Origin: Sandaracinus sp.
GTDB taxonomy: Bacteria; Myxococcota_A; Polyangia; Polyangiales; Houyiibacteriaceae
Assembly (NCBI GenBank): GCA_020633125.1
Contig: JACKEH010000018.1
Coordinates: 1-64,000, forward strand
Direction: 5' to 3'
Length of the DNA stretch: 64,000 nt
Position 1 is the first letter of the stretch. Each line of letters begins with the position of its first letter. The notes under the pieces are model-generated. The model was not told the DNA's origin. It worked only from the letters and a program-made list of their open reading frames with translations, and made no database searches. Below, piece after piece: positions 51,727 through 60,952 of this stretch. The translations under genes were made by a program, and so were the position numbers.

Positions 51727-51751
51727 AAGCCCCTCCGAGGAGGGGCTTTTT
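51727..51751. terminator. Bidirectional terminator, copy B (ppsR)
   Basis: GCCCCTCC pairs with GGAGGGGC; on the minus strand the stem is followed by TTTCGTC and then immediately the intron 5' end. It ends ppsR, 20 bp after its stop. Confidence 0.88.
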
Positions 51752-51770
51752 CGCGGGTGCAGCACGTCCG

Positions 51771-52613
51771 TCAGAGCATGCGCGGGGGGACCCAGGAGCG
51801 GTTCTCTTCTCGCTCCTTCGTCGCCTCGAGGATGATCGTCGCCGTCTCTTCGATCGCGCGGTTCGAGACGTTCACGATCAACCAGCCTGGGTGCTGCTTG
51901 AAGATGCCGTGCGCGAAGTCGAGCTCCGACTTCACGTGCTCGCGCAAGCCGTAGTTCGCGTCCGTCGGCATGCCGAGCTGCGCGAGGCGCTGCTTTCGAA
52001 TCTCGAGGAGGAGATCGATGTCGATCGTGAGCGCCACGACCTTGTGCTCCGGCACGTCGTAGAGCTCCTTGGGGGGCTCGACGCCGAGCACGAGCGGAAT
52101 GTTCGCGACCTTGAGGCCACGACCGGCGAGGTAGGTCGAGAGCGGCGTCTTGCTCGTGCGGCTCACGCCCGTGAGCACGAGGTCCGCCTTGCGGAGGTTG
52201 CGCGGCTCCTTGCCGTCGTCGCTCTTCACCGCGAACTCGATCGCCTCGACGCGCCGGAAGTACTCCTCCGAGAGCGACATCTGAGCGGTCGGGATGTTGA
52301 GCGGCTGCGCCTCGAGGAAGTTGCCGACCTTGTGGATCAACGACCCGATCACGTCGACGGTCTCGACGCGACGCTCGCGCCCCGCTTCGAACATGAAGTC
52401 GCGAAGCTCGGGGCGAACCAGCGTGAAGACCACCATGGCCGACTGCTCGGCGGCGCGGTCCATCACCTCCAGGATGCCGGCCTCGTCCCGGACGCGCGTG
52501 AACAGACGCACGCGAACCCGGTGGTCGGGAAACTGAAGGAGCGCGGCACGGACGACGCGCTCGGCGGTCTCACCAGTCGAATCGCTGACGACGAAGATGG
52601 GCTTCGGCTCCAC
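51771..52613 (-). CDS. ppsR: Pyruvate phosphate/water dikinase regulatory protein (kinase/pyrophosphorylase)
   Basis: A 280-residue DUF299/PPSR protein, usual length 270-280. Its opening IFVVSDSTGETAERV and the nucleotide loop GVSRTSKTPLSTYLA (~150) are diagnostic, as is ANIPLVLGVEPP. These enzymes switch PEP synthase or pyruvate phosphate dikinase by ADP-dependent phosphorylation and Pi-dependent dephosphorylation of a threonine. The target enzyme is not in the window. Its 3' end is duplicated at 50091-50497. ATG at 52613. Confidence 0.93.
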   Translation of the reverse strand: MEPKPIFVVSDSTGETAERVVRAALLQFPDHRVRVRLFTRVRDEAGILEVMDRAAEQSAMVVFTLVRPELRDFMFEAGRERRVETVDVIGSLIHKVGNFLEAQPLNIPTAQMSLSEEYFRRVEAIEFAVKSDDGKEPRNLRKADLVLTGVSRTSKTPLSTYLAGRGLKVANIPLVLGVEPPKELYDVPEHKVVALTIDIDLLLEIRKQRLAQLGMPTDANYGLREHVKSELDFAHGIFKQHPGWLIVNVSNRAIEETATIILEATKEREENRSWVPPRML

Positions 52614-52751
52614 GGCGGCCTCCCCTCACGGTGTCGTCCTCGAGCGCATGGGCTCGGGCGACGGGTTCCGATGGAGCGAGGTGCCTCGTGCACCTCGCGC
52701 GACGCCCTCCCCGAGCCTGGCGTTCCACCAGCCCGAGGCGAGCGACGCGGC

Positions 52752-52901
52752 TCAGCGCGGGCCCTTCTTCGCGTTCTGCCCGAGCGGACGGCCCTGCATG
52801 CGGTTCTCGCGGCGACGGTTCTTGGCCTTGGCCTTGGCCTTGAGGCGCGCGTTCTTCGAGCGGTTCTTGATGCGCGACTTCTTCGAAAGATTGAGGAACA
52901 T
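52752..52901 (-). CDS. 49-residue highly basic protein
   Basis: The frame is preceded by a strong GGAGAG ribosome site 5 nt before the ATG at 52901. The product MFLNLSKKSRIKNRSK...KKGPR has 10 Lys and 9 Arg among 49 residues, no acidic residue except one Glu, and an A-K-A-K-A-K tract. Size and charge fit a nucleic-acid or ribosome-associated protein, but I recognise no family. It is 138 bp upstream of ppsR on the same strand and could be co-transcribed with it. Confidence 0.7.
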   Translation of the reverse strand: MFLNLSKKSRIKNRSKNARLKAKAKAKNRRRENRMQGRPLGQNAKKGPR

Positions 52902-52989
52902 GAGTCTCTCCAGAACTTGGGCCGCGAGGTTTAGGTGAAAGCCAAGAGGCCCGCAAGCCTCCAGGCCGCGGGCCCCCGTCCAAGGGCAA

Positions 52990-53025
52990 GAAAAAAGGCC
53001 CCGCGCCGAAGCGCGAGGCCTTCTT
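52990..53025 (-). terminator. Intrinsic terminator of the Cys-rich lipoprotein gene
   Basis: On the minus strand GGCCTCGCGC and GCGCGGGGCC pair (one mismatch) over TTCG, followed by TTTTTTCTTG. It lies 20 bp after the stop of the gene ending at 53043. Confidence 0.88.
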
Positions 53026-53042
53026 TCACGATCGCGAGGCGA

Positions 53043-54527
53043 TCACTCGCAGGCGCCGAGCTCCGTCGCCGAAGCGCCGACGCAGGTCTCGCCCGAGCGG
53101 CAATCCGCGGTCTCCTGGCAGCCGGGGAAGCACACGGTCTCACCACCCTCGGTGATCGCGGTGCAGCCGAGGCCCGCCGAGCAGTCCGCCGCGGTCTCGC
53201 AGCCCTGGAAGCAGAGCGAGATCGGCGCGTCGCCCGAGCCGAGGCCAACACAGAGGTTGCCCTCGCCACAGCTGTTCTCGCCGCCACGGCCGGGGGCACC
53301 GCAGTCGAGGACGCTGCAGTAGCCGTTCGGGAGGTCGTCGTCCGCGAAGAGGCTGGTGAAGCACGAGCCGTCGCCGAAGGGCGACCAGCACTCCGCGTCG
53401 TCCGCACAGGTCGCGCCGATGTTCTCGGTGGTCACGTCCGTGAAGTTCGCCGGGAAGCAGTAGCCGTTGTCCGTCGCCGCAGCCGAACCGGTCCAGATGC
53501 AGGTCTGGTTGCCGGGGCAGCCACCGTGGTTGGTGACCCACGTCGCCGCGTTCGCCTGGTCCGCGCCCTCGCCGACCGTGCACTGCGGCACGCAGATGTC
53601 GGTGCCGATGCGGCGCTCGGTGCAGACCGCGTCGCCCGCGCAGCCGCGCGTCGGCGAGTTGCACGAGATCTTGGTGCAGAAGCCAGCCGCGCCGAAGACG
53701 GGGTCCTCGTCGGGGTCGTCGGTCAGACAGCGGCCGTTGGCCTCGCAGTCGTAGTCGTTCTCGCAGGCGTCACCCGCCTCGGCACCCGACGTTCCGGAGA
53801 ACTCACAGGTGAACGTGGAGGTGTTGCAGTCGAGGTCGCCGGCGACGTCGTCCGTGAGCCAGACGAGACGGTCGAAGTTGGTGGCGGTGCCGCCGCAGGC
53901 GGCCGCGTCACGCTGACACTCCGACGGGAACTGGATGCCCGGGATGCCGTTCGACTCCTGGCGCTCCGCTCGGCAATCCGCCGTGTCGACGCAGCCGATG
54001 AAGCAGACGTTCTCACCCGGAAGGCAGGAGTAGCCGTCGCGGCAGGTGCTGTTGTCCGTGCCGTTCGCGGTGCAGTTGGACCAGCAGTTCGCCGTGTCCT
54101 GGAACACCTGAACACAACGCGCGCCCTCGCCGCAGCTCGTGTCCGGCATGTCGGGATCGCAATCGAGCACGGTGCAGTAGCCGCCGGGGAACGGCGACGA
54201 GGTGTAGCCGTCGTCGTACTCGGCGGGAGCGCCCATGATCGGGTCCGCGTCGGTTCCGATGGTGCTCTCGAAATCCGACTGTCCGAGGCAACGCTCGCTG
54301 CCACCCGGACAACCACGAACCGCGTCGCAAGCCGTTCCGATCGAGGTCGTCGGCGTCGGACCGCCGTCGCGGCCCGCGTCGGGACCGCTGTCACCCGGGG
54401 GCGGACCGCCGTCGATCATGATGACCGGACCGTCGGTGCTCGCGTCCATCGGGGTCACGCCGTCGTCGTCCCCACATCCAATTCCGGCGATCGCACAGAG
54501 CGCCGTCAAGCCAATCAGCCTCTTCAT
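53043..54527 (-). CDS. Cys-rich lipoprotein
   Basis: A 494-residue lipoprotein: MKRLIGLTALCAIAGIGC, lipobox GIGC. A D-G/P-rich linker to ~65 is followed by about 45 cysteines in repeated spacings (CxxxxDC, CRDGYSC, CVDTADC, CETAADC, CQETADC), typical of secreted Myxococcota proteins stabilised by many disulphides. The 'C-x-x-x-A-D-C' units resemble repeats in Dickkopf-like bacterial domains. No catalytic motif is seen. Its own terminator follows. Confidence 0.8.
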   Translation of the reverse strand: MKRLIGLTALCAIAGIGCGDDDGVTPMDASTDGPVIMIDGGPPPGDSGPDAGRDGGPTPTTSIGTACDAVRGCPGGSERCLGQSDFESTIGTDADPIMGAPAEYDDGYTSSPFPGGYCTVLDCDPDMPDTSCGEGARCVQVFQDTANCWSNCTANGTDNSTCRDGYSCLPGENVCFIGCVDTADCRAERQESNGIPGIQFPSECQRDAAACGGTATNFDRLVWLTDDVAGDLDCNTSTFTCEFSGTSGAEAGDACENDYDCEANGRCLTDDPDEDPVFGAAGFCTKISCNSPTRGCAGDAVCTERRIGTDICVPQCTVGEGADQANAATWVTNHGGCPGNQTCIWTGSAAATDNGYCFPANFTDVTTENIGATCADDAECWSPFGDGSCFTSLFADDDLPNGYCSVLDCGAPGRGGENSCGEGNLCVGLGSGDAPISLCFQGCETAADCSAGLGCTAITEGGETVCFPGCQETADCRSGETCVGASATELGACE

Positions 54528-54701
54528 TCCGTCCTCCGCAACACACGAACCAAGAAGTCGCCGTCCAACGGCGGCGGCTTCGCGAACCGCGGCACGCTAG
54601 TCGGCACGATTGGGGCAGTCAAGCACAGCCCCAGGCCGTCGTCAGGACCTCACCGCGCGAATTCGCGGTCGCCCGATCCCCCTCGGTTCGTCGCTGGTTC
54701 T

Positions 54702-55382
54702 TCAGCGGCCGAGGAGCCTACGCAGGGCTTCCAGATAATCCGTGCGTGCGATCACGCCCGCGTCGATCAGGGTCAGGATCAACGCCTCGACGCGTTGCTC
54801 GACCGTCGCCTCGTCCTCGACGCGGTGCACCGGCATCGTCTGGATCGCGTCCGCGACCATCGCGCGATCGACGCGCTGCGTGGACTCGGCGGGAAGCTCG
54901 CGCGTCGGCGTGCCCGTCGCGGATTCTCTCGTCGACGCCGCGCGATGGACCACCTTGGTGTCGCCGCGGTACGCGCGATCGATGGCGCTCTGAATGCTCG
55001 AGACGGTGGAAACCAGGGGGTCGATCTCGAGGCCGGTGGCGCGCCGGACCGCTTCGACCGCCTCGGCGTCGAACGGATCGGCGAACGCCACGCGGAGGCG
55101 ATCTCCCCCCGCGTCTTTGGCCACGGGAACGACCAGATGGCGCATCGCGACGCGGCGCGGCAGCAGGCGCACCGACTCCTCGTCGAGCTCGCCGTGCTCG
55201 ACCGCGACGAGCACCGTGCCGAGCGCCCGCGCGGCGAGCTCGGCCACCGTCTCTTCTTCGACGAGCCCGGCGCGCACGATTTCCTGCACGAAGGGAGCGC
55301 CTCGCTGGACCGAGCGGCGTGCCGCCTCGTCGACACGGCGCGCGTCGAGCCCTTGTTCGATGAGGAGCTGGGCGAGATCCAC
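54702..55382 (-). CDS. GspE N-terminal / MshEN-domain protein
   Basis: A 226-residue protein from a GTG at 55382. Residues 1-~145 match the N-terminal domain of GspE/PilB ATPases (MshEN): MDLAQLLIEQGLDARRVDEA, VQEIVRAGLVEEETVAELAARALG, RVAFADPFDAEAVEAVRRATG. In MshE this domain binds cyclic-di-GMP; whether the needed residues are kept here I cannot decide. There is no ATPase part. The C-terminal helix pair EALILTLIDAGVIARTDYL resembles domains added to such proteins in Myxococcota. Confidence 0.8.
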   Translation of the reverse strand: MDLAQLLIEQGLDARRVDEAARRSVQRGAPFVQEIVRAGLVEEETVAELAARALGTVLVAVEHGELDEESVRLLPRRVAMRHLVVPVAKDAGGDRLRVAFADPFDAEAVEAVRRATGLEIDPLVSTVSSIQSAIDRAYRGDTKVVHRAASTRESATGTPTRELPAESTQRVDRAMVADAIQTMPVHRVEDEATVEQRVEALILTLIDAGVIARTDYLEALRRLLGR

Positions 55383-55510
55383 GGACGCAGCGTATCAGCA
55401 CCCGGAACGTGGTCCGAGCCCTTCGCGCGTGAGGTCACGCTCGGAGCCTGACCCGCCGTCTCGTGACCTAGTACCCCACTACCCCGGACGCGCACGCGCG
55501 GGCAGGCAGC

Positions 55511-57691
55511 TCAGTCGCGCTTCTTGTCGTCGATCCGATACTCGGGCGGCAGAGAGGGTCTCGCTTCGAACATCGAGGGCGGCGGCGGCACCGACGACGA
55601 CCGGGCCTTGGCCGACAGTGGCGGGGGCGCCGAAGGCAGGCGTGAGGATCGCCGCTGGTCGCCACGGCGCCGTCGAAGCAGCTGCACCGAGCGGCCGATC
55701 ACCTCGACCGTTTCGCCGCACGCGAACTCGCTGCCCACCGTGCTCGGCTCCGCGGAGTCGAGCTCGACCGTCCACAGACCGGCGCCGACCTCCGGCAACA
55801 CGAAGTCCATCGTGTCGTGGTGGCCGTTGAGGATCAGATAGAAGGAGTCGTCGAGGATCGGCCGGCCACGCTCGTCGACGCTTCCGATGCCTTCGCCGTT
55901 GAGGAAGACGCCGACCGAGCGCGCGTACGCGACACCCCAATCCGCCTCCGTCATCTCGCCGCCGTCGGGCCGGAACCAACCGATGTCCGAGAGCTGCGTG
56001 CCGCGAATCGATTTGCCCTGGAACCAGTTGCGGCGCTGGAAGACCGGGTGCTGCGTGCGCAGCGTGATGAGCTTGCGCGTGTAGGCGAGCAGGCTCTCGT
56101 CGCCGTGCTCCCAATCGATCCAGGTCAGCTCGTTGTCCTGGCAGTAGCCGTTGTTGTTGCCGCGCTGGGAGCGACCGAGCTCGTCGCCGTGCGAGATCAT
56201 CGGCACGCCTTGCGAGAGGAAGAGCGTGGCCAGGAAGTTGCGGTGTTGGCGAAGGCGCAACGCACGCACGTGCGGATCCATCGTCGGCCCCTCGACGCCG
56301 TGGTTCCACGAGCGGTTGTCGTCGGTGCCGTCGCGGTTGTCCTCGAGGTTCGCTTCGTTGTGCTTGCGGTCGTAGGCGACGAGGTCGGCGAGCGTGAAAC
56401 CGTCGTGGCAGGTGACGAAGTTGATGCTCGCGTTGGGGCGACGCTCGCCGCCGTGGTCGTTGACCGGTCCGTAGAGATCCGAGCTGCCGGTCAGGCGATG
56501 CGCGAGCTCGGCGAGCGTCTGGTCGCGGCCGCGCCAGAAGTCACGCACGGTGTCGCGGTATTTGCCGTTCCACTCCGACCATTGCGCGGGGAAGTTGCCG
56601 ATCTGGTAGCCGCCTTCGCCGAGGTCCCACGGCTCCGCGATGAGCTTCACGTTCTGCAGGACCGGGTCCTGCTGAATGATCTGGAAGAAGGTCGAGAGGC
56701 GGTTCACCTCGTGAAGCTCACGCGCGAGCACGGGCGCGAGGTCGAAGCGGAATCCGTCGACGTGCATCTCCGTCACCCAATAACGGAGCGAGTCCATGAT
56801 CAGCTGGATCACGTGCGGGTTTCGCATGTTCAGCGAGTTGCCCGTGCCCGTGTAGTCGACGTACTTCGTCGGGTCCTGCGGATCGATGCGGTAGTACGCG
56901 GCGTTGTCGATGCCCCGAAACGAGATGGGCGGCTCGTCGGGCGTGCCTTCGCCGGTGTGGTTGTAGACGACGTCGAGGATCACCTCGATGCCCGCGGCGT
57001 GAAGCGCGCGGACCATGTCCTTGAACTCCGAGACCTGATGCCCGTCGCTGCCGCGCGCCGCGTATTCTCCGTGCGGCGCGAAATAACCGACCGACGCGTA
57101 GCCCCAGTAGTTGCGCAGGCCCTTGCGGCGCAGGAAACGCTCGTGGATGAACTCGTGCACCGGCAGGAGCTCGACCGCGGTGACGCCCAGCGACTTGAGG
57201 TGCGCGATGGCCGCCGGATGTCCGAGCCCCGCGTAGGTGCCGCGAATCTCGGGCGGGATGTCCGGGTGGCGCTGCGTGAAGCCACGCACGTGCACCTCGT
57301 AGATCACGGTGCGGTGCCACGGCACGTTCGGCGGGTGGTCTCCCGACCAATCGAACCAAGGCGAGGTCACGAGCGACCAACGTCCACGCTCGACCGCCTT
57401 CGCGTAGGGATCGAGCAAGAGCTTCGTCGGGTCGCAGCGATGACCACGCGCCGGGTCCCACGGACCGTAGACGCGGTAGCCGTAGCGTTGGCCGGGAAGC
57501 AGCGCCTGCACGTAGCCGTGAAAGACGTGGCCCGCGCGTTCGGGAAGGACGAGCACTTGCTCGTGGCCTTCGCGGTCGATGAGGCAAAGCTCGATCTTCT
57601 CGGCCACCTCCGAATAAATCGCGAAGTTGGTGCCCGCGCCGTCGAAGGTCGCTCCGAGGGGCGTCGCTTTGCCGGGCCAGATCTCGTGCAT
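55511..57691 (-). CDS. glgX: Glycogen debranching enzyme (isoamylase type)
   Basis: A 726-residue GH13 isoamylase/GlgX: N-terminal CBM48 (PLGATFDGAGTNFAIYSEVAEK), then the barrel with RGFTQRHPDIP, VVYNHTGEG, nucleophile Asp in DGFRFDLAPVL, Glu in LIAEPWDLGEGGY and Asp in VTCHDGFTL. It hydrolyses alpha-1,6 branches. The last ~70 residues (RRRRGDQRRSSRLPSAPPPLS) are a basic, Pro/Ser-rich tail absent from E. coli GlgX (657). ATG at 57691 is preferred; a GTG at 57697 is possible. Confidence 0.95.
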   Translation of the reverse strand: MHEIWPGKATPLGATFDGAGTNFAIYSEVAEKIELCLIDREGHEQVLVLPERAGHVFHGYVQALLPGQRYGYRVYGPWDPARGHRCDPTKLLLDPYAKAVERGRWSLVTSPWFDWSGDHPPNVPWHRTVIYEVHVRGFTQRHPDIPPEIRGTYAGLGHPAAIAHLKSLGVTAVELLPVHEFIHERFLRRKGLRNYWGYASVGYFAPHGEYAARGSDGHQVSEFKDMVRALHAAGIEVILDVVYNHTGEGTPDEPPISFRGIDNAAYYRIDPQDPTKYVDYTGTGNSLNMRNPHVIQLIMDSLRYWVTEMHVDGFRFDLAPVLARELHEVNRLSTFFQIIQQDPVLQNVKLIAEPWDLGEGGYQIGNFPAQWSEWNGKYRDTVRDFWRGRDQTLAELAHRLTGSSDLYGPVNDHGGERRPNASINFVTCHDGFTLADLVAYDRKHNEANLEDNRDGTDDNRSWNHGVEGPTMDPHVRALRLRQHRNFLATLFLSQGVPMISHGDELGRSQRGNNNGYCQDNELTWIDWEHGDESLLAYTRKLITLRTQHPVFQRRNWFQGKSIRGTQLSDIGWFRPDGGEMTEADWGVAYARSVGVFLNGEGIGSVDERGRPILDDSFYLILNGHHDTMDFVLPEVGAGLWTVELDSAEPSTVGSEFACGETVEVIGRSVQLLRRRRGDQRRSSRLPSAPPPLSAKARSSSVPPPPSMFEARPSLPPEYRIDDKKRD

Positions 57692-57771
57692 GCTCACCAG
57701 AGCGTGGAAGTACCCCAAGCGGGGGATCGGCACCAGAGCGGACGAACGGACGAGGGTCGTCGCCGGACGCG

Positions 57772-58560
57772 TCAGGGCGAGATCATGAAGCCGAGACCGA
57801 GCGAGAGCTCGCCCCCGAGACCCGAGTCGAGCAGGACGTTGAAGTCCAGGAAGACGGGCCCGAAGAGCACGGCGCCGCGATAGGCGAGGCCCCAACGACC
57901 CCGCTGATCGTCCTTCCAACCGAAGGGCCAATAGAGGACCTCGAGCTCGTTGAGGAAGGTGCCGAACTTGCTCTCGATGAGCCCGACGCCGAGGCTGATG
58001 GCGCCGGGCATCGTCAGCTCGCGGTTCCCGGTCACCTCGTCTCGGTCGCCCTCGAGGTCGTAGCCCTGGCGGTAGCCGACGTAGACGTAGCGAATGCCGT
58101 GAATCCAACCGGCAGGCTCCCACCAGGAGCGTGTGTTGGTGTGCCGGTACGTGGTGCAGGTCTGGTAGACGACGCCGCGATCACACTCCGTGGAGTAGCT
58201 CGTGCTCGTCGACGATCGCAGCCCGCCCGGATCGTATTCGTGTACGTCGAGGAAGTAGCCGACGCGCGCGCTGGCCACGAAGGGGAAGGTGCCGCGCTGG
58301 CGTGGGCCGTATCCGTCGAAGCGACCCTGCAGGTAGAAGCCCGCGCGGCCGCTGCCCGCCGTGAGCGTCCAGGCCGCGTGGTAGGCCTGCGCGAACCCGT
58401 CTCCGGGCACGCGTTTGTGTCCCGCGAAGGGATAACGCCAACCGGCTTCGATCGTGGTGTTGACCGGACGCGATTGAAGCTGCTCACCGAGCTGCTGCGC
58501 ACTGGCCGGCGCCGATCCGAGGACCAGCCAGAAGACGACGGCTCCTCCCATCCCTCGCAT
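57772..58560 (-). CDS. Exported beta-barrel-like protein
   Basis: A 262-residue protein starting at the ATG at 58560 (MRGMGGAVVFWLVLGSAPASAQQ; signal peptide cut after ASA). The rest alternates short hydrophobic/aromatic strands and loops (GRAGFYLQGRFDGYGPRQRG, GIRYVYVGYRQGYDLEGDRDE) and ends in a strand with a C-terminal LGLGFMISP, typical of outer-membrane barrels. It lies between glgX and glgB, 80 bp upstream of glgX, so it may be co-transcribed with it. Function unknown. Confidence 0.75.
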   Translation of the reverse strand: MRGMGGAVVFWLVLGSAPASAQQLGEQLQSRPVNTTIEAGWRYPFAGHKRVPGDGFAQAYHAAWTLTAGSGRAGFYLQGRFDGYGPRQRGTFPFVASARVGYFLDVHEYDPGGLRSSTSTSYSTECDRGVVYQTCTTYRHTNTRSWWEPAGWIHGIRYVYVGYRQGYDLEGDRDEVTGNRELTMPGAISLGVGLIESKFGTFLNELEVLYWPFGWKDDQRGRWGLAYRGAVLFGPVFLDFNVLLDSGLGGELSLGLGFMISP

Positions 58561-58667
58561 GCCGTCAGCATGCCAAATTCCACCAACAAAGAAAAGTTCC
58601 GCAGACACGACATTTCAAAGACGCCCTGCGCCTTGGTTTTCGGTGACGCATGCGATAGTCACGCCCC

Positions 58668-60551
58668 GTGACTTGGCCGACCGCCGACGACCTCTACCTC
58701 TTCAACGAGGGCAACCACTTCCGCCTCTGGGACATCCTCGGATCGCACCCGGACGCGGACGGCACGTACTTCGCCGTCTGGGCACCGAACGCACGCGCCG
58801 TGAGCGTGGTCGGTGACTTCAACGCGTGGAACGACGACGCCCATCCGCTGACGCCGCAAGGCAGCTCGGGCATCTGGGCCGCGAAGATCCCGAACGTCGG
58901 CCAAGGTGCCATCTACAAATACGCGATTCGCACGCAGACCGGGGAGAAGCTCGAGAAGGCGGATCCGGTCGCGCTGCATCACGAGACGCCGCCGAAGACG
59001 GGCTCGATCGTGTGGCCGCGCGACTACGCGTGGGGCGACGGGACGTGGATGGCCGAGCGCGAGAAGCGCCAGCACCGCGAAGCGCCGATCAGCATCTACG
59101 AGGTGCACCTCGGCTCGTTCCGTCGTGTGCCCGAAGACGGCAACCGCTCGCTCTCGTACCGCGAGCTCGCGCCGCTGCTCGCCGACCATTGCGAGAAACA
59201 CGGCTTCACGCACGTCGAGCTGCTCCCGGTGATGGAGCACCCCTTCGACGGAAGCTGGGGCTACCAGGTCACCGGCTACTTCGCGCCGACCAGCCGCTTC
59301 GGCACGCCGCAAGACTTCATGGCGTTCGTCGATCACCTGCACCGGCGAAACATCGGCGTGATCGTCGATTGGGTGCCCGCGCACTTCCCGACCGACGCGC
59401 ACGGCCTCGGACGCTTCGACGGCACCGCGCTCTACGAGCACGAAGACGCGCGCAAAGGCTTCCACCCCGACTGGACGACCTTCATCTTCAACTACGGTCG
59501 CCACGAAGTGCGCAGCTTCCTCGTGAGCAGCGCCGCGTGTTGGGTCGACCTCTTCCACGTCGACGGCATTCGCGTCGACGGTGTCGCGTCGATGCTCTAC
59601 CTCGACTACTCGCGAAAAGAAGGCGAGTGGATCCCGAACGAGCACGGCGGCCGTGAGAACCTCGAAGCGATGCAGGTGCTGCGTCGCATGAACGAGCACC
59701 TCTACGGCGCGTACCCCGGCGTGCAGACCTACGCGGAAGAATCGACCGCGTGGCCCGGCGTGTCGCAGCCCACCTACCTCGGCGGTCTCGGCTTCGGCAT
59801 GAAGTGGGACATGGGGTGGATGCACGACACCCTGAGCTACCTCGAGCGCGAGCCCGTGCACCGGAAGTGGCACCACGGCGAGATCACCTTTCGCGCGCTC
59901 TACCACTCGACCGAGAGCTACGTGCTGCCGCTGAGCCACGACGAGGTCGTGCACGGCAAAGGCTCGTTGCTCACGAAGATGCCGGGTGACGAGTGGCAGC
60001 GCTTCGCGAACCTGCGTCTGCTCTACGCCTACCAATGGGCGGTGCCGGGGAAGAAGCTGCTCTTCATGGGCGGCGAGCTCGCACAACCGGGCGAGTGGAG
60101 CCACGAGCGCAGCCTCGACTGGCACCTTCAGGACGACCCGAAGCACGCCGGCATCGGCAAGATGATCGCGCGGCTCAACGACCTCTACCGAACCGAGCCC
60201 GCGCTACACGAGCGGGACCTTCGCCCCGAAGACGAGCCGAAGGGCTTCGAGTGGATCAGCGGCGACGACGCCGAGGGCAGCACGATCGCGTTCCTGCGTC
60301 GAAGCAACGACGGCTCGCCGCTGCTCGTGGTCTGCAACTTCACGCCCGTGATTCGCGAGGGCTACCGCGTCGGCGTGCCGCACGGTGGACGTTGGATCGA
60401 GCTCTTCAACGGCGATGCCGAGGAGTACGGCGGAAGCGGCGTGGGCAATCTTGGCGCGGTCGAGGCGCTCGACGAAGGCGCGCACGGCCGGGCGCATTCG
60501 CTCCCGCTTCGTCTGCCGCCTCTCTCGGTGTTGATGTTCCGGCCCGGCTGA
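58668..60551 (+). CDS. glgB: 1,4-alpha-glucan branching enzyme
   Basis: A 627-residue GH13 branching enzyme from a GTG at 58668. CBM48 (YFAVWAPNARAVSVVGDFNAWN) leads to the barrel: VELLPVMEHPFDGSWGYQVTGY, nucleophile Asp in DGIRVDGVASMLYLDYSR, Glu in QTYAEESTAWP and Asp in LPLSHDEVVHGK. It lacks the extra ~100-residue N1 domain of E. coli GlgB (728), a common shorter form. It forms alpha-1,6 branches in glycogen. Divergent from the barrel gene/glgX pair. Confidence 0.96.
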   Translation: MTWPTADDLYLFNEGNHFRLWDILGSHPDADGTYFAVWAPNARAVSVVGDFNAWNDDAHPLTPQGSSGIWAAKIPNVGQGAIYKYAIRTQTGEKLEKADPVALHHETPPKTGSIVWPRDYAWGDGTWMAEREKRQHREAPISIYEVHLGSFRRVPEDGNRSLSYRELAPLLADHCEKHGFTHVELLPVMEHPFDGSWGYQVTGYFAPTSRFGTPQDFMAFVDHLHRRNIGVIVDWVPAHFPTDAHGLGRFDGTALYEHEDARKGFHPDWTTFIFNYGRHEVRSFLVSSAACWVDLFHVDGIRVDGVASMLYLDYSRKEGEWIPNEHGGRENLEAMQVLRRMNEHLYGAYPGVQTYAEESTAWPGVSQPTYLGGLGFGMKWDMGWMHDTLSYLEREPVHRKWHHGEITFRALYHSTESYVLPLSHDEVVHGKGSLLTKMPGDEWQRFANLRLLYAYQWAVPGKKLLFMGGELAQPGEWSHERSLDWHLQDDPKHAGIGKMIARLNDLYRTEPALHERDLRPEDEPKGFEWISGDDAEGSTIAFLRRSNDGSPLLVVCNFTPVIREGYRVGVPHGGRWIELFNGDAEEYGGSGVGNLGAVEALDEGAHGRAHSLPLRLPPLSVLMFRPG

Positions 60552-60592
60552 GCCGCGTTTCGCGTGGGTCGTTCGAGCTATGCTCGCGCGCC

Positions 60593-60952
60593 ATGCGCCT
60601 TCACCACCTCGCGTTTCGGACCCGCGACGTCGCCGCGCTCGAAGCCTTCTACGTCGAGGTCTTCGCGCTCGAGGTGCGACGTCGCGACGGTGCGCGAAGC
60701 GTGTGGCTCGGCCTCGGCGACGCGGTGTGCATGATCGAGCGCGCCGACGCGCACGAGCCGCCACCGAACGCCGGCTCGATGGAGCTCGTCGCGCTCGCGG
60801 TGTCCGACGACGCCGCACGTGACGCCGTCGAAGCACGCGTGCTCGCACGCGGAGGCGCGATCGAAGGTCGCACCGGCTACACGATCTACTTTCGCGATCC
60901 CGAAGGCCGACGCCTCGGCGTCTCGACCTACCCGCTCGAGCCGACGCGATGA
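60593..60952 (+). CDS. VOC-superfamily protein (glyoxalase-like)
   Basis: A 119-residue single-domain VOC protein (MRLHHLAFRTRDVAALEAFYVEVF; MELVALAVSD; IYFRDPEGRRLGVSTYP) with His, Glu and Glu-like metal ligands in the usual places (H-H-L, M-E-L, and the D-P-E-G turn). Substrate unknown. Its stop overlaps the start of the epimerase gene (ATGA at 60949-60952), so the two are coupled and may act on related compounds. Confidence 0.88.
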   Translation: MRLHHLAFRTRDVAALEAFYVEVFALEVRRRDGARSVWLGLGDAVCMIERADAHEPPPNAGSMELVALAVSDDAARDAVEARVLARGGAIEGRTGYTIYFRDPEGRRLGVSTYPLEPTR

